A stretch of DNA of 64,000 nucleotides. It comes from Trema orientale. Its lineage: Eukaryota; Streptophyta; Magnoliopsida; Rosales; Cannabaceae. Shown here in pieces: positions 1 to 10,745 of the stretch. Where the stretch lies: positions 226,950 to 290,949 of the forward strand of contig JXTC01000382.1 of assembly GCA_002914845.1 (NCBI GenBank), read 5' to 3'. Position numbers and translations under genes: made by a program. The notes beneath the pieces were generated by a model that worked only from the letters and a program-made list of their open reading frames with translations, was not told the origin of the DNA and made no database searches. The first letter of the stretch is position 1; each line of letters starts with the position of its first letter.

Positions 1-537
1 TCACCTGTAATTTCATATAGGCTAGTCTTTTAACAAATTAAAAGGCTACAACCCATGAAAGCAAGTCCAATCAAATGTCAAGGATTAAGATCTATATGCT
101 AAAAGCTAGTTTGTGGTAATATAAGAATTGAGTTATGGCACTCCAATTCTTTATATTGCCTGGTCCAGTTCAATACACATAACTTATTTATGTTGTATTA
201 GTGTTTCTATCAGAAGTCACATACTTTAATGATTTGAGATACATCATTCCCGTTGAGATAGACAAACACTACAACCTATAGTAAATAAAGTATTCTATCT
301 TTATTTACAGATTGTGAACTAATTCATTTAGACTTAGATAAAGAAACAAGTCTCCCCATAATTAACACTTAATCATGTTTGTTTCTTTATACACAAGCAA
401 AGTCATGGAATCTTTTTCAGATAAATAAACTATTCAACTAAGATAGTTTAATCTAGCAAATATCATAATTGCATATAAGAGAAAGTTGTTTATACTCAAA
501 GCGTATAATTGGAAATATGCTTTTTAGGACAAATATC

Positions 538-755
538 CCAACACGGCCCGCATAGACACAGCTCACTTAGGCATGGCCACTTAATCCCACATAAAATATG
601 GGCTGGGCCTGTGAGCCGTGCCGGGCCCCTTAATAAGAATATAAGTCGAGCCGGCCTATATTTTAGGCGGGTCGGGCCTATGCACGGTGCAAAGCCCCAA
701 ATGGGCTTATCAAATGTTGTTCGGGCTAGCCCGAGCTAGCCCACTTTATATATCT
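538..755. repeat. GC-rich GGGCCGGGC-type dispersed repeat
   Basis: A GC-rich island in AT-rich DNA with repeated GGCCC/GGGCC motifs (for example GTGCCGGGCCCC and GGCGGGTCGGGCC). It resembles the interior of the hAT-like element at 2685-2970. No coding potential is credible. It is probably a transposon remnant, but no terminal repeats were recognised here. Confidence 0.4.
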
Positions 756-1040
756 ACAATCAGTAAAATATCACATTGAATGCCACTTCAATACTAGTTC
801 CCAACATGAGCATCGGTTGTATTATATTTCCAAAAAAGATCAGAATCTTTACTTTCACCTTAAAAAGTTTTCTGATCCAACAAATTAACTGAGTATACTC
901 TAGAAAGCTAAATACATAAACCAAAAGTTAATTATGTGAGACAAACAAACATTATTTATCATTTTTAAGTAAGTAAAAAAGATAAAGAAAAAATGGGATT
1001 CAAATGAAAAAAATTAGAAAAGGAAATATCGAAACTTTAC

Positions 1041-1280
1041 TGGCCAAACGTGTTTGTAGCTCAATGCATCAGATTGCCATAAGATATTCGCGGTTCTAAG
1101 GAAGAGATTGGACTGAGTGTCAAAGTCAGAGCCATCTGTTCCATTAAACCTCGAAAGCTGCTCGATTTTCATGCCTTTTTTTGCCGAGACAAACACGAAA
1201 GCTAATAAGAAATTAAACGACATCATCAGGATCGACTTTGACATCGATTTCAAACCCCGTTTTACTCCAATCATCTCCAT
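1041..1280 (-). CDS. Orphan first exon of a sulfite exporter TauE/SafE family protein
   Basis: Reading on the minus strand from ATG at 1280 gives about 80 residues. A hydrophobic signal or membrane segment follows Met-13 (MSKSILMMSFNFLLAFVFVS), and the exon ends in YKHVWP. The coding run stops exactly at a plant donor (CCA|GTAAAG, boundary 1041), which suggests a real first exon. In plant TauE/SafE-like putative anion exporters, an HVWP motif just precedes the first conserved membrane block; this match is from family memory. I see no second exon between 1 and 1040, so the rest lies beyond the window start or is lost. It could be an isolated gene fragment. Met at 1244 is an alternative start. 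Confidence 0.5.
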
Positions 1281-1499
1281 TTTGATCTGAATCTTGATTC
1301 AATTTCACCACTTACCCAAATAATTATCTAATTTTTTTCAAAAAGCAAAGAAAACTGAAAATTTTGATTAAGAAAAGTACAGAAAATTGAGTTAGACTGG
1401 CTCAACTTACTTTCAAATTCTAGAAAAAATGGTGAAATGGCAAGTGTTGCGGCTAAAAGGAGGGAAGGGGGCAGTACCAGCTAGAGCAAACAAAGAGAC

Positions 1500-1784
1500 A
1501 ATATGAAAATCTGGGATTTTACCCTAAATAAACGACATTAGAAGTCGCCTTCATCACGACGTCGTTCATGTTTCATGTTGCCTCATGAGCAACGTGATAA
1601 GGGCATGTTCCGTCGCTTGCTAGGCGACGTGGAAGCCCAAAAAGTTGGGGCCCATCACTTGTCAAGCGATGTAATAGGCTTGTGGTTTTTTTTCGCTGCC
1701 TCTCTGGTGATGTTGTAAGTCCAATTTCTTTTTTACGTCGTGCCTACTTCAAAAATGACGTGGTAACCCATTCTTGTAGTAGTG
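1500..1784 (-). mobile_element. CACTA (En/Spm) element fragment, one terminus present
   Basis: At 1771-1784 the sequence TTCTTGTAGTAGTG is the reverse complement of CACTACTACAAGAA, the usual terminal inverted repeat of dicot CACTA transposons. Inward from it lie CG-rich, repeat-like motifs (CGACGTCG, GGCGACG), typical of subterminal repeats. A matching outer end on the left was not found, so the left boundary is approximate. It abuts the truncated 3' end of the neighbouring F-box pseudogene. Confidence 0.55.
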
Positions 1785-1789
1785 ATCAT

Positions 1790-2660
1790 AAAACTAAAAT
1801 AGCTAACCACATCGGATTGCAACACGAGTAAAGCTTAGTCCAAGACTCCTTCACCCCATATTCCTTCATCACCCATATGTCAACGCAGTCTGATTTTCTC
1901 TTCCGAAAGTCCTTAGTTCGGTTCGAGGTGTAATTAGATATCACACAAAGACAATCGCCCAAGACCCCCAAATTCATGTGAAAACCTCTATCCCCATAAT
2001 CAGGCTGAGTCAATTAAGTCTGAAACAATGGATTGTGGCTTTCGGGACAAAACCAGTGTAAAGCATTACTTACATGGACACAATGCGCACCCTTATGGCG
2101 AAGGTAAGGAAAGTCCTTAACCCTCTTCCAAGCTTTGGCTTTTAGGCTATAAACCTTAACCTCAGAGTCAAAAGAGTCATTACCTTTGCAATAAAATTGT
2201 ACTATCCTCACTAATTTACAATCATCATTAATAGGTCATACCCAAATCCGTAAACTATAAATTGGCATATACCACACCCTCCTGGAAATTCAATCTTAGT
2301 ATTGTGTAAGTTCCTGTACCATTTCATTGATGGGTTCCACAGAGCCACCTCTTTATCGGAATTAAATAGGGCAAGTAAGCCATTGTAGGAGCCCAAAACT
2401 TTGGTACCGCCCTCCTCCTCGGCCTTGACCTCGACCGAGTCTAGAGAATCGATTTGGTCGACTGAGTAGATACCACACCTTTTGAGAACAAGGCCGAGGT
2501 TAGAGCTGGTTTCCATAGAGTGCTTGAGGTGCTTCTTGATGAAATGAGGGATGTCTTTCATAGAGTACCATGGCTTAGATACGCACCTATAACGATAGAG
2601 GTCATTAACGGTTAGTCAGCAAAGAATGTCAGAGATGGTCTTCGAAGCAAGGCTAGTCAT
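1790..2660 (-). pseudogene. F-box/FBA-domain pseudogene
   Basis: Minus-strand reading from ATG at 2660 gives a recognisable F-box (residues resembling ISDIL-LTVNDLYRYRCVSKPW). It continues into an F-box-associated (FBA) region with LGSYNGLLAL, ALWNPS, YGFGYD, SEVKVYSL and LGVLGDCLCV blocks, all alignable with the intact gene at 7103-8239. Damage is visible: an in-frame TGA in the F-box (probably CGA to TGA), a one-base frameshift near 2215 after YGFGYD, a TAA at 2014-2016, an internal deletion before LGVLG, and loss of the C-terminus, where homology ends near 1815 next to a CACTA end. When intact, such proteins are substrate adaptors of SCF E3 ubiquitin ligases. This copy should not encode one. 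Confidence 0.85.
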
Positions 2661-2684
2661 TGCTGGTGCTGGTTAGCTGGGTGT

Positions 2685-2970
2685 GGAGGTGGCAAAATGC
2701 AAGCCCCGCCCGCCCATAATAGGCTCAAAGGGGCAGATGGACCAGACCGGCCAAAAAAAAAAAAAATAGAGCCCAGCTAGTGCTCGTTAGCCCACCGGGC
2801 TCCTAGGCGAGCTTAGCCTGTGCTCGACCATTCTTTTTTATTTTTTACAACGAGAAGGGCCTAGAATTCTGAGTTTTCTAGGCTAAAAAAAATGGGCCGG
2901 CCCGCCGGACCGAGATTCCCAAACCCAGCCTAGTCCTGGGGTTAGATCCAGCCCGATTTACCAGCTCTAG
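2685..2970. mobile_element. hAT-like MITE (GGTGGCAAA-type ends)
   Basis: It begins GAGGTGGCAAAATG and ends CGATTTACCAGCTCTAG, imperfect inverted ends of the GGTGGCAAA...TTTGCCACC type common in non-autonomous plant hAT elements. The interior is rich in GGGC/GCCC motifs. No clear 8-bp target duplication is visible. It begins 25 bp upstream of the F-box pseudogene start. Confidence 0.45.
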
Positions 2971-3737
2971 CTAGATGGGTCTAGGTTTCTTCTTTGGAGA
3001 AATGAAATGCAGGGCAGGACAACAGTCAATGTGTTTGCATGAACGAGTATGGAGTATGCAACAAGCTTCCTTGTTTATGTTCTTTTTTTTAATTTTGGTT
3101 AGAGTGTGCAACAAGCTATATCTACAGGAATTTTTGTTAGTTACTTATAATAATAGCCTATAAATTATACTCATTGTATTATTTTTATCCAATCTTTTGA
3201 TATACATAAAAATAATTATGCAAATGTTACAACAATGGAATTCATGAACCATCGTTGTACAAGCTGAAAATTCAGGAATAAAGTGGTACAACATGTATAA
3301 TTCAGAGACTATTTAAGTAATTAAATTTTTTTCCTTTCTTTTTAAATATTCACAATTAAGACTAGCCGATTTTAATGATAATTTAATTCTATGCCATTAA
3401 AGGATATCCCAAGTCCCAAGTGATTCTCAAGTAGTTAGATGAGTGAATGGATTTGTCATTGCTAGTATAATAAAAGTACGATACAGTAGTAACTTGGACT
3501 AAAATGATTCTTTTAGCAGTGTTTTGAAAAATAAATTTTTAGTACTCACGGTGTTGTGTGATAGGAGTCACATAATTTGTGACCATAAAATTAATGACGT
3601 TTGTATGATTAATCAATAATCATTATGACAACATGAGAAAAGTTATTTTTCGAAATACTTAAAAAGTCACTTTATTCCAAATTATTACTAGTGAGGTCCA
3701 TTTCCCAAATTTCAACCCAAGTAGGCCCCTTGCTTGA
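2971..3737. other. Intergenic DNA, nothing recognised
   Basis: AT-rich sequence with short spurious open frames only. I see no gene, RNA or clear repeat boundary. Confidence 0.5.
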
Positions 3738-4205
3738 GAACTTTACGCCTAATACACGTTTTTAAACTTATTTTTATAAATACCTATTTTTAATTTTTTT
3801 TTCAAAAATACTCGTTTTTACGGTCCACATTCCATATGCAAAATATGAGTGATCCACATCTATAATGTAAATTTTATCCATGAGATACATATTTCATGTG
3901 CAAAATATGAATGGTATATATTTACAATGTAAATGTTTATCACAGTTTACATTTTTCATTATAAATTTGACCTATGGTATACATTTTAAAATATGTACCA
4001 ATTTTTAGCGTAATTTTTATTTATGAAATGTAGACCACGGAATACATTTAATGCATTAAATGTATATTGTGGTCTACATTTCATGTGTAAAACAGTGGTG
4101 GTCTATATTTTTCCAAAAATGGGTATAAAAAAGGGTATTTATGAAATAAAAAAAAGGAGTATTTATGAAAATATGATTTTGAAAATGGGTATTTATGAAC
4201 TTTTC
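3738..4205 (+). repeat. AT-rich MITE-like repeat, copy 1
   Basis: Contains repeated motifs such as TACATTTTTCATTATAAATTTGACC and alternating ACATTT/AAATGT blocks; its edges read AACTTTACGCCTAATAC and GTATTTATGAACTTTT. The reverse complement is present at 8943-9372 with the same order of blocks and matching edges, so this is a mobile repeat of about 430-470 bp with imperfect terminal inverted repeats. No coding capacity. Confidence 0.6.
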
Positions 4206-4304
4206 CCCAACTGCTTTGGCCTAAGGAGTCGGTCTTGCAAAAGGCGACCCAAGTAAATTGAAACCAAGAGTAGCTTTTCTCCCCTCCTCCTGGCCCGAAA
4301 TTTT

Positions 4305-4604
4305 AGGCTCCGTTTGGACTTGTATTTTTGGAGGGAGAGAAAAAATTTTCGAAGGGACTCTATTTTCTCTTGTTTGGATTGAAACAAAAAATGATAGAAA
4401 ATGTTTTTCAAAAAAAGCAAAAATTTGATTTGATAGTACCTTTTAGTACATAAAATGTTGACATATTAATTAGAAAAATCAAAAGCGTCAAAATAAAATT
4501 CTATAAATTTTTAAGAAAAATATTTTCCTCTTTATTTTCCATAATTTTTTTCTTGCAATTTTTTTTCCAATAAAATCTGGGTTCCAGGTTCCAAACAGAG
4601 CCTT
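4305..4604 (+). mobile_element. MITE with TAGGCTCCGTTTGG ends, copy 1
   Basis: Starts TAGGCTCCGTTTGG and ends CCAAACAGAGCCTTA, a good terminal inverted repeat over 300 bp. The reverse complement recurs at 18438-18722, including the internal blocks AAATTTATAGAATTTTATTT and TTGTTTCAATCCAAACAAG. The class (hAT or PIF/Harbinger-like) cannot be decided without target duplications. Confidence 0.7.
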
Positions 4605-4866
4605 AAGCTCCTTGAAAAATGGAACGTAGGCCTCAATTTTGTTGTATAAAGTAAATATTACCTTAGGTCCCTAGGTTTTGTAACATAAATCGTTTCATGT
4701 GATCCTTATAATGTCATTTTTCTTTTCAGAAAAATTCTTATAATGTTAGTCGTCTTTCAAATATTATAAATCGCTCCGTTTTAAGGTTAAAAAAAAATAA
4801 AAAAACCAACAACTCTGCACACTTCTACATTTATTGGACTACAATATTCTCGCAATATATATATAT

Positions 4867-5112
4867 GGACACCAATCCAGTAGGTTTTTTTTTTTTTTTA
4901 ACCTATACATAGGTATCATTTTGGCTAATGAAAATTTATTATGCATATTTTTTTATTGTAAAAAGTAGGAGAGAGAAATAGCATTAATGGTGTACGTCTT
5001 TTCATGCACCTCATTATAACCATTAGATCATCATTAGATGATGATCAAACGGCTAAAACAAAAATACCTATACATAGGTTTAAAAAAATATACATCTACT
5101 GAATTGGCAACC
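4867..5112 (+). mobile_element. TA-targeted MITE family, subtype 1 copy A
   Basis: Begins GGACACCAATCCAGTAGG in a (TA)n tract and ends CTACTGAATTGGCAACC, again followed by TATATATA. The inner arms are inverted (AACCTATACATAGG near the left, CCTATACATAGGTT near the right). The core contains AGGAGAGAGAAATAGCATTAAT and GATCATCATTAGATGATGATC. Other subtype-1 copies are at 32211, 32464, 38478 and, inverted, 43704. Confidence 0.8.
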
Positions 5113-5124
5113 TATATATATATA

Positions 5125-5349
5125 AGGAGATAGTACAAATAGTATTTTTTTTATTTCACTATTGGTAGATACATTAATCTTGACCATTAGATTTCAGTCT
5201 AACGGTTATAATTAATTATATTAGAACAAGTCCTAATGTGAATTTAATGATAACATTTATATTTGTAATCGTTAAATTTCAATCTTACAGTCAAAATTAA
5301 TATACTTACCGATAGTGAATTAAAAAAATACCTCATGTACTAGTTCCCA
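5125..5349. mobile_element. Second MITE type with long inverted arms
   Basis: The left arm (GATAGTACAAATAGTATTTTTT, TTCACTATTGGTA, TTAATCTTGAC) is mirrored on the right (GTCAAAATTAATAT, TACCGATAGTGAA, AAAAATACCTCATGTACTAG), giving a fold-back of about 225 bp wedged between two MITEs of another family. No other copy was noticed in the window. Confidence 0.6.
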
Positions 5350-5356
5350 AATATAT

Positions 5357-5621
5357 AAGACCATAATTCAGTAGGTATTTTTTTTACCTATCTATAGGTA
5401 TTTTTTTGTTTTTAGCCTTTGGATCAATTATTTAATTGCTCCATGATTTGAGTAGTTAGAAAAGAAAATAATAACAATAAATAAACATTATTTAATATTC
5501 TTTCTCTCATACCTTTTCTCTCATACCTTTTACTATGAAATGACGTGCGTAATAAATTTTAATTGGACAAAATAATAACTATAAATAGGTTTTTAAAAAA
5601 AACTTACTGATCGGTGCCCAT
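5357..5621 (+). mobile_element. TA-targeted MITE family, subtype 2 copy C
   Basis: Begins AGACCATAATTCAGTAGGTA and ends ACTTACTGATCGGTGCCCA. Its ends match subtype 1, but the core differs (TTTGGATCAATTATTTAATTG, CTCTCATACCTTTTACTATG). The same core occurs at 20671-20904 and 20989-21213. Confidence 0.7.
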
Positions 5622-7102
5622 GTCGCCACTAATACACACACATACATACATATATATATATATATACTTTACTAATAACACTCCCCATGACTCCACAATA
5701 ACTTATAACTAGAAAAGATAGGACATTTACAAGATATAGAAAATAGGAACGTAATTGTCCCACTAAGAACAATAGTGGTATAACTAAGAACCTACTAACA
5801 AATAGTTGACAAATTCTGATTCATCATCTCAATAAGGACAATTTTTTCAAATCAAATGTCCAAGTAATTGAAAATTTTCAAACTAAGAACCTTCTTTTCC
5901 CCTTACTTAAATTCTCCAATTCATTTTCCGTATAAGATTGTTGATGAGTTATCAAAATCAGGGAAAACAATAAAAGCAAAAAACTTGAATGGTTTAGGAA
6001 TACCACAACACCGTAAGGAAACGGTTTTCGGGGCTCATGCATTGTGGATAAGTGAATATTTGGAAATAGAATGATATATGAAAATTATTTTAAATAAAAC
6101 TTGAAGCTCATAATAATCTCAGATACAGTAATAGTAATTCAGCAAACAGCTGAAAATATTCACAGCATAGAAAAGGAAATCAAATCGAAACTTGTTCAAA
6201 AACAGAAGTAAAAAAAAATTGCAGTATCAGAAGTACAAGTCCATTTCTTCATGTAAACACCATTAAAATTCATCAGTATATCTCACTCATTCAAACTTAA
6301 GGAAAACATCAAATCTCTAGAGTTAAGTAGAAGCAGAAGCTCACAGGACATGGTTAGTGTGCTGAACTTCAAGATTCACAAGCACGGTAAACGGTAAGTT
6401 CTAGCTATGTTACAAATGTTCTATAACTGTAAACGGTATATTCAGGGAAACTATAGTCTGAACTTCGTTTCTGCCTTGCCTATAAACATTTTCTAAGGCT
6501 CAAGCTCATGTATCCCTTCCCCTTCAGCCCTGAGAAAAACCGAGTTGCCAAAATGAGTGTGACACATCTCTATAAGATATCTTAAGCTTCTCATCAAGAG
6601 CTTTAAAAACCAAAAGAAACAATGGTCTAAAATTTCAGAACTTACGAAAGTTACAACTCACAAAATCACCTTAATTTTCCCTCTTATTCTCCTTATTCGT
6701 CTGGTTACCTAAAGCACCAACTTGAAGCCCTCAGAAAGAAAATTATCCCTGTAAAAAACAAATCATAAGTTTTAATTCACATTAAGTGGATATAGTCAGA
6801 ATTAACTGAAGGGGTTAAACAACTAAATCAAGTCTAGCCCACTATTTCTAAAGCAAATTGTATACACAGCCAAATCAAGAGACCAAGGACAGAGGATACC
6901 AATACCATACATAAACATATCACCAAGGAACTGAAATTATAGTCAAAATATTGTCCATGAAAAAATAAACAAATAACTAAACAAATAGATCAAAATACAC
7001 AACAAAACCCAAGTAGTGTTGGAAACGTTTTGAATTAAAGGTTAACAAGAAGAGCAGAGTAAATAAATAAATAAAAGGAAAAAGAACATAGTGATATGTC
7101 GT
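5622..7102. other. 3' flank of the F-box gene; otherwise empty
   Basis: A (CA)n/(TA)n microsatellite lies at about 5632-5668. The remainder is AT-rich, with a 68-codon open frame at 5868-6074 that resembles no known protein. The part nearest 7102 probably holds the 3' UTR of the minus-strand F-box gene. Confidence 0.4.
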
Positions 7103-8239
7103 TTACCTCATTCTGGTGTTGTCCTCTCTTGATTCTTGGTTCCTGCTATCTCTTCCTCTACTAGCATTGACAGAAACAAGGCTGCTTAGACAAACCAAAG
7201 CCTCAAAGGTATCAGGCATACCACAAATTCTAACATCCTTGATTCTTTGACTTTTCAAATCACACAGAAAAAGCTTTTTATGGTCATTTTCAAAGAGAAT
7301 ATCGTCGCCAGTCTTGGAATAAGTCAAAGGCCTAACAAGTTTTAAAGAGACGAGCTCTTCAGATTGTCCAAGCTTAACCAGCCTCATCCAAGACTCCTGG
7401 ACCCCATATTCCCTCATCACCCACACCTCTACATCAATTTCCCTATAATTAGCCACAACACAGAGACATCCACCCAAAACCCCCAAATCTAGATGACTTT
7501 GATTGTTGTTCAATGACTCGGGCAAAGGTACCTCCTTGTAGCTTTCTGCCACAATATCGAGAGCCACAACTAGTTCACTTTCGTCTACTTTAACCTTCCG
7601 AATCACTACCCAGTGTAGGAAACCATTGACATGAACACCCATTCTCCTGGTGTAGCATAGTGCATAAGGCAAATCTTCAATACCCTTCCACTCATTCGTC
7701 CTCAGACTATATATTTTCACCTCAGATTCAAACGACTGGTAATCCAATCCAATAAACTGCGAAACCCTGACGAGCTTATAATCGTCACTAATGGCGTCGT
7801 ACCCTAACCCATAAACCCTTGGACCACGTATAGCCATACCCGGGTCACGAATTCGCTCGGAGGACAAAAAGGGCAAAAGTCGGTGCATTTTCGTTGATGG
7901 GTTCCAGAGAGCTATATCCTCCGCGACATTACAGATACAGAGCAAGCCGTTACAGGAACCCAATATTTTAATGTCATTGCTGTAAGACATTAGAGGGTGA
8001 GGCAGCTCAACGGCGCCGTTTGGGGCATCGAGGTCGACGGAGAAGAGCTGGAAGCCCTTTCTGAGGATAAGGCCGAAATGGGTTTTGGTCTCGATGGATT
8101 TAAGAATATGAAAATGGATGAAATCCAGGCTGTCGATTAGTGACCGCCATGGTTTACAAACGCACCTGAGACAGAGGAGGTATTTCACTGGTAGCCGAGC
8201 GAGTATGTCGATGACCACCTCCACCGGGAGGTACGCCAT
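7103..8239 (-). CDS. F-box protein with FBA (F-box associated) domain, CPR1/CPR30-like
   Basis: Single-exon minus-strand reading frame of 378 codons from ATG at 8239. Residues 3-45 form an F-box (LPVEVVIDILARLPVK, then LRCVCKPWRSLI), the SKP1-binding module of SCF E3 ubiquitin ligases. Residues of about 90-330 form a type-1 F-box-associated domain with ILGSCNGLLCI, ALWNPSTK, GLGYDAISDDYKLVRV, VKIYSL, WVMREYGV and ESW blocks. The family selects substrates for ubiquitination; the Arabidopsis member CPR1/CPR30 restrains NLR immune receptors, but this substrate cannot be predicted. The frame ends in AGG TAA within a possible donor (GAG|GTAAAC), so a longer spliced C-terminus or 3' UTR intron is possible. 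The decayed paralogue at 1790-2660 lies in the same orientation. Length is normal for the family. Confidence 0.9.
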   Translation of the reverse strand: MAYLPVEVVIDILARLPVKYLLCLRCVCKPWRSLIDSLDFIHFHILKSIETKTHFGLILRKGFQLFSVDLDAPNGAVELPHPLMSYSNDIKILGSCNGLLCICNVAEDIALWNPSTKMHRLLPFLSSERIRDPGMAIRGPRVYGLGYDAISDDYKLVRVSQFIGLDYQSFESEVKIYSLRTNEWKGIEDLPYALCYTRRMGVHVNGFLHWVVIRKVKVDESELVVALDIVAESYKEVPLPESLNNNQSHLDLGVLGGCLCVVANYREIDVEVWVMREYGVQESWMRLVKLGQSEELVSLKLVRPLTYSKTGDDILFENDHKKLFLCDLKSQRIKDVRICGMPDTFEALVCLSSLVSVNASRGRDSRNQESREDNTRMR

Positions 8240-8559
8240 GGCTGCTGCGTAGATTGAGCTTTGAGGACTGGAGCTGTGTCTGCATCTAGTATCGCTTCGG
8301 TTTTTGGGCCTTCATATTCTTGCTTTGGCTTTCTGGCTAGGGTTTCTGCACCACCGCACTTCGACAAGTGTCCGGACACGGAGACCAAGCACTTTGCTAC
8401 CAAGCGAGAGAGGTTGACACTCGAGAGACTTTTATTTTATATTATTATTATTGTTTTTTTTTTTTTTTTGTAAAAGAAATGCTTTTTATACTTTTCTTCA
8501 GCTATAAAAGATTTTTACTTTAACGCGGTTAGTGGGACAATGAGAAGAAATGGGCCGGA

Positions 8560-8915
8560 TTCGGTTATAAAAGATCGAGTATTTATAAGAAATGGCCGTT
8601 TTTTTCAGATGATTCTAAAAAATGGCCGTTGTTTGCACTTCTCGGATAAATGGCCGTTTTTATAATTTTTTTTTTTATAAATAACCGTTTTTTAAGTTGA
8701 TCTATTTTTTAACAAATTATATCAATTTTTTATCAAATAAATCAATTTTTCAAAAAATAAATCAATTTCATAAAAATAGATCAAAATATTATGATATTCA
8801 AATTATGAAAAACGGCTATTTTTTAAATATTTTTCAAAATATCAGCCATTGTTTAACAATATTTGAAAAACAGTCATTCTGCAAACTATGATCACAATTT
8901 GGCTATTTTTCTAAA
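8560..8915. repeat. Degenerate AATGGCCGTTTTT repeats
   Basis: Several spaced copies of AAATGGCCGTTTTT lie at 8590-8660. Inverted versions (AAAACGGCTATTTTTT, ATCAGCCATTGTTT) follow to about 8905, with repeated ATCAATTTTT units between. This looks like a decayed inverted repeat lying upstream of the F-box gene. Confidence 0.45.
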
Positions 8916-8942
8916 AAGTCCTAAGAGATTTCACCTGACTAA

Positions 8943-9372
8943 GAGTATTTGGGGAAAGTTCATAAATACTCGTTTCAAACCATATTTCCATTAATACTTT
9001 TTTTTATTTTTATTTCATAAATACCTTTTTTATATTTGTTTTTGTTAGAAATGTAGACTGCCAGTATTTTACATATAAAATGAATAAAAATTATACTAAA
9101 AATTGGCACACATTTCAAAATGTATACCATCGGTCAAATTTATAATGAAAAATGTAAATCATTATAAGTATTTACATTGTAAATATATATCGTTCATATT
9201 TTACATATAAAATGTGTACCGTACGAATAGAAATTTACATTGTAAATGTATACCACTCATATTTTGCATATAAAATGTGTATCGAAAATGAGTATTTTTG
9301 AAAAAAAATTAGAAACGGGTATTTATAAAAATAATTTACAAAAACAGGTATTAGGTGTAAATTTCTCAGTAT
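8943..9372 (-). repeat. AT-rich MITE-like repeat, copy 2 (inverted)
   Basis: Reverse-complement copy of 3738-4205. Shared blocks include AAAATGTATACCAT, TTTATAATGAAAAATGTAAA, TTTACATTGTAAAT and the edges AAAGTTCATAAATACT and GGTATTAGGTGTAAATTTCTCA. Together with copy 1 it flanks the F-box locus in inverted orientation. Confidence 0.6.
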
Positions 9373-9994
9373 TTTGTGAAATTTAGGGCCCTTCTATTTT
9401 CACTAATACCTGCTTCTTTATTTTAGTAGTTTTTATACCTAATTTTTTAGGTACACATTTGATGTGTAAAAATAAATGTAGTGTATATTTACAGAACAAG
9501 TATAAAAACGTATGCTACGATAAATATTCTGTGTATAAAATACATGTTGTATACATTTCTACAAATTGGCTATAAATCTACTAAAAATAAAAAATGCATG
9601 TTCATGTAAATATGGAAAAAGTGTATTTTGTACTTTTACGAGTATTTTTGACTAAAATGATTTTGATTATTTTAGAAAATAACTTTTTAGGACCAATCAA
9701 TAATCACAAATAAAGTGAAACTTGTCACATAATACTGTGATACTCTAGAAAAAATTTTATTTGAAAAACTCTTAAAAAATCATTTTAGTCCAAATTATTA
9801 TTATGTCAATTTCCCGGGTGGTATTGATTTGAGCCCAGTGAAGGCCCGATATTGTATTAATCTTCCAACGACACGTTTATTGGTAGAAAATTTGCATTTG
9901 TGATCTTTCCACGACAAAGGGATTTTACACGTTGACCATATATGTCGAATGAAAATTGGAAGCAATCTCATTAGTCGATTATGGCCATGCCCAA
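9373..9994. other. Intergenic DNA left of the gypsy element
   Basis: No gene recognised. Partial similarity to the neighbouring AT-rich repeat (TACATTTTTA/AAATGTAG motifs) at 9440-9560. The last five bases (CCCAA, 9990-9994) are the left target duplication of the gypsy element. Confidence 0.45.
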
Positions 9995-10699
9995 TATGGC
10001 GTGTTGCCACACCAAGGCTCATGATGCCCACATATAGTGTGCACATGGTGCCTACGTTGTGCCCACGGTGGTACCAACTGGTGGAAAATTTTGTGATTAT
10101 GTAAGGGTATTTTTGTCCAAGATCATTAGTTAAGTCCGTGGCCAAATACCCCCTATTTGAGGGCTAAGAATCAGGGGAAAATTGTTGTAAATTCGAAACT
10201 CAATTATTTTGTCTCAATTTTGCTATATGTTTTCTCAGCCAAAATCATGTTTCCTCCTGCCAGAAGGCTAAAAAGCTCAAAAGGCTCTTTAGGGGGGGAT
10301 GACTCGGGTGCCCATGGGGGGCCTTGGCCACCAGTATGATAGGGACTTAGCTGTGTACCTCCTTGCCCTATCAATGAAGGAAATGATATTTAATCATGTC
10401 TACGTGTTGCCTATGTGTTGCTTTCGTTGTTGCTTATTTGTTGCTTATGTGTTGCCTCGATATGCTTGCATTGTACTCGCTTGTTATGTGATTGCCGCTA
10501 TCGAATTGCTTGCTTTGTGCTTACTCAATGCTATATCATTGCCCTTTATCACGGTGTTGCCTGTGGCATGGCTAACTAATGAGTTTGTTTGCCTACAGGC
10601 TTGCGTTCTAGGCTGACTTGCTAGCTCCGAGCGATAGCAAGTGCCGCACGTTCCGCACGTTCCGCCTATTTCGAAGTGTCAAAGAGGCGGCCCGTGACA
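9995..10699 (+). repeat. 5' LTR of the gypsy element
   Basis: Aligns with 15408-16102 throughout. It starts TATGGCGTG (the right copy has TGTGGCGTG, so the canonical TG is mutated here) and ends GTGACA. It carries an extra copy of ACGTTCCGC near 10650 relative to the 3' LTR. Confidence 0.93.
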
Positions 10700-10701
10700 G
10701 T

Positions 10702-10713
10702 TGGTATCAGAGC
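10702..10713 (+). other. Primer-binding site (tRNA-iMet type)
   Basis: TGGTATCAGAGC, two bases after the 5' LTR, complementary to the 3' end of plant initiator methionine tRNA; the minus-strand priming site. Confidence 0.9.
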
Positions 10714-10745
10714 TTCGGTTAGAAAGCTTCGGAGAGTCTATTGGG

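Noticed and set aside
5868-6074. 68-codon open frame with soluble-protein-like composition
   Set aside because: No recognised homology, no splice context and surrounding AT-rich DNA; not supportable as a gene.
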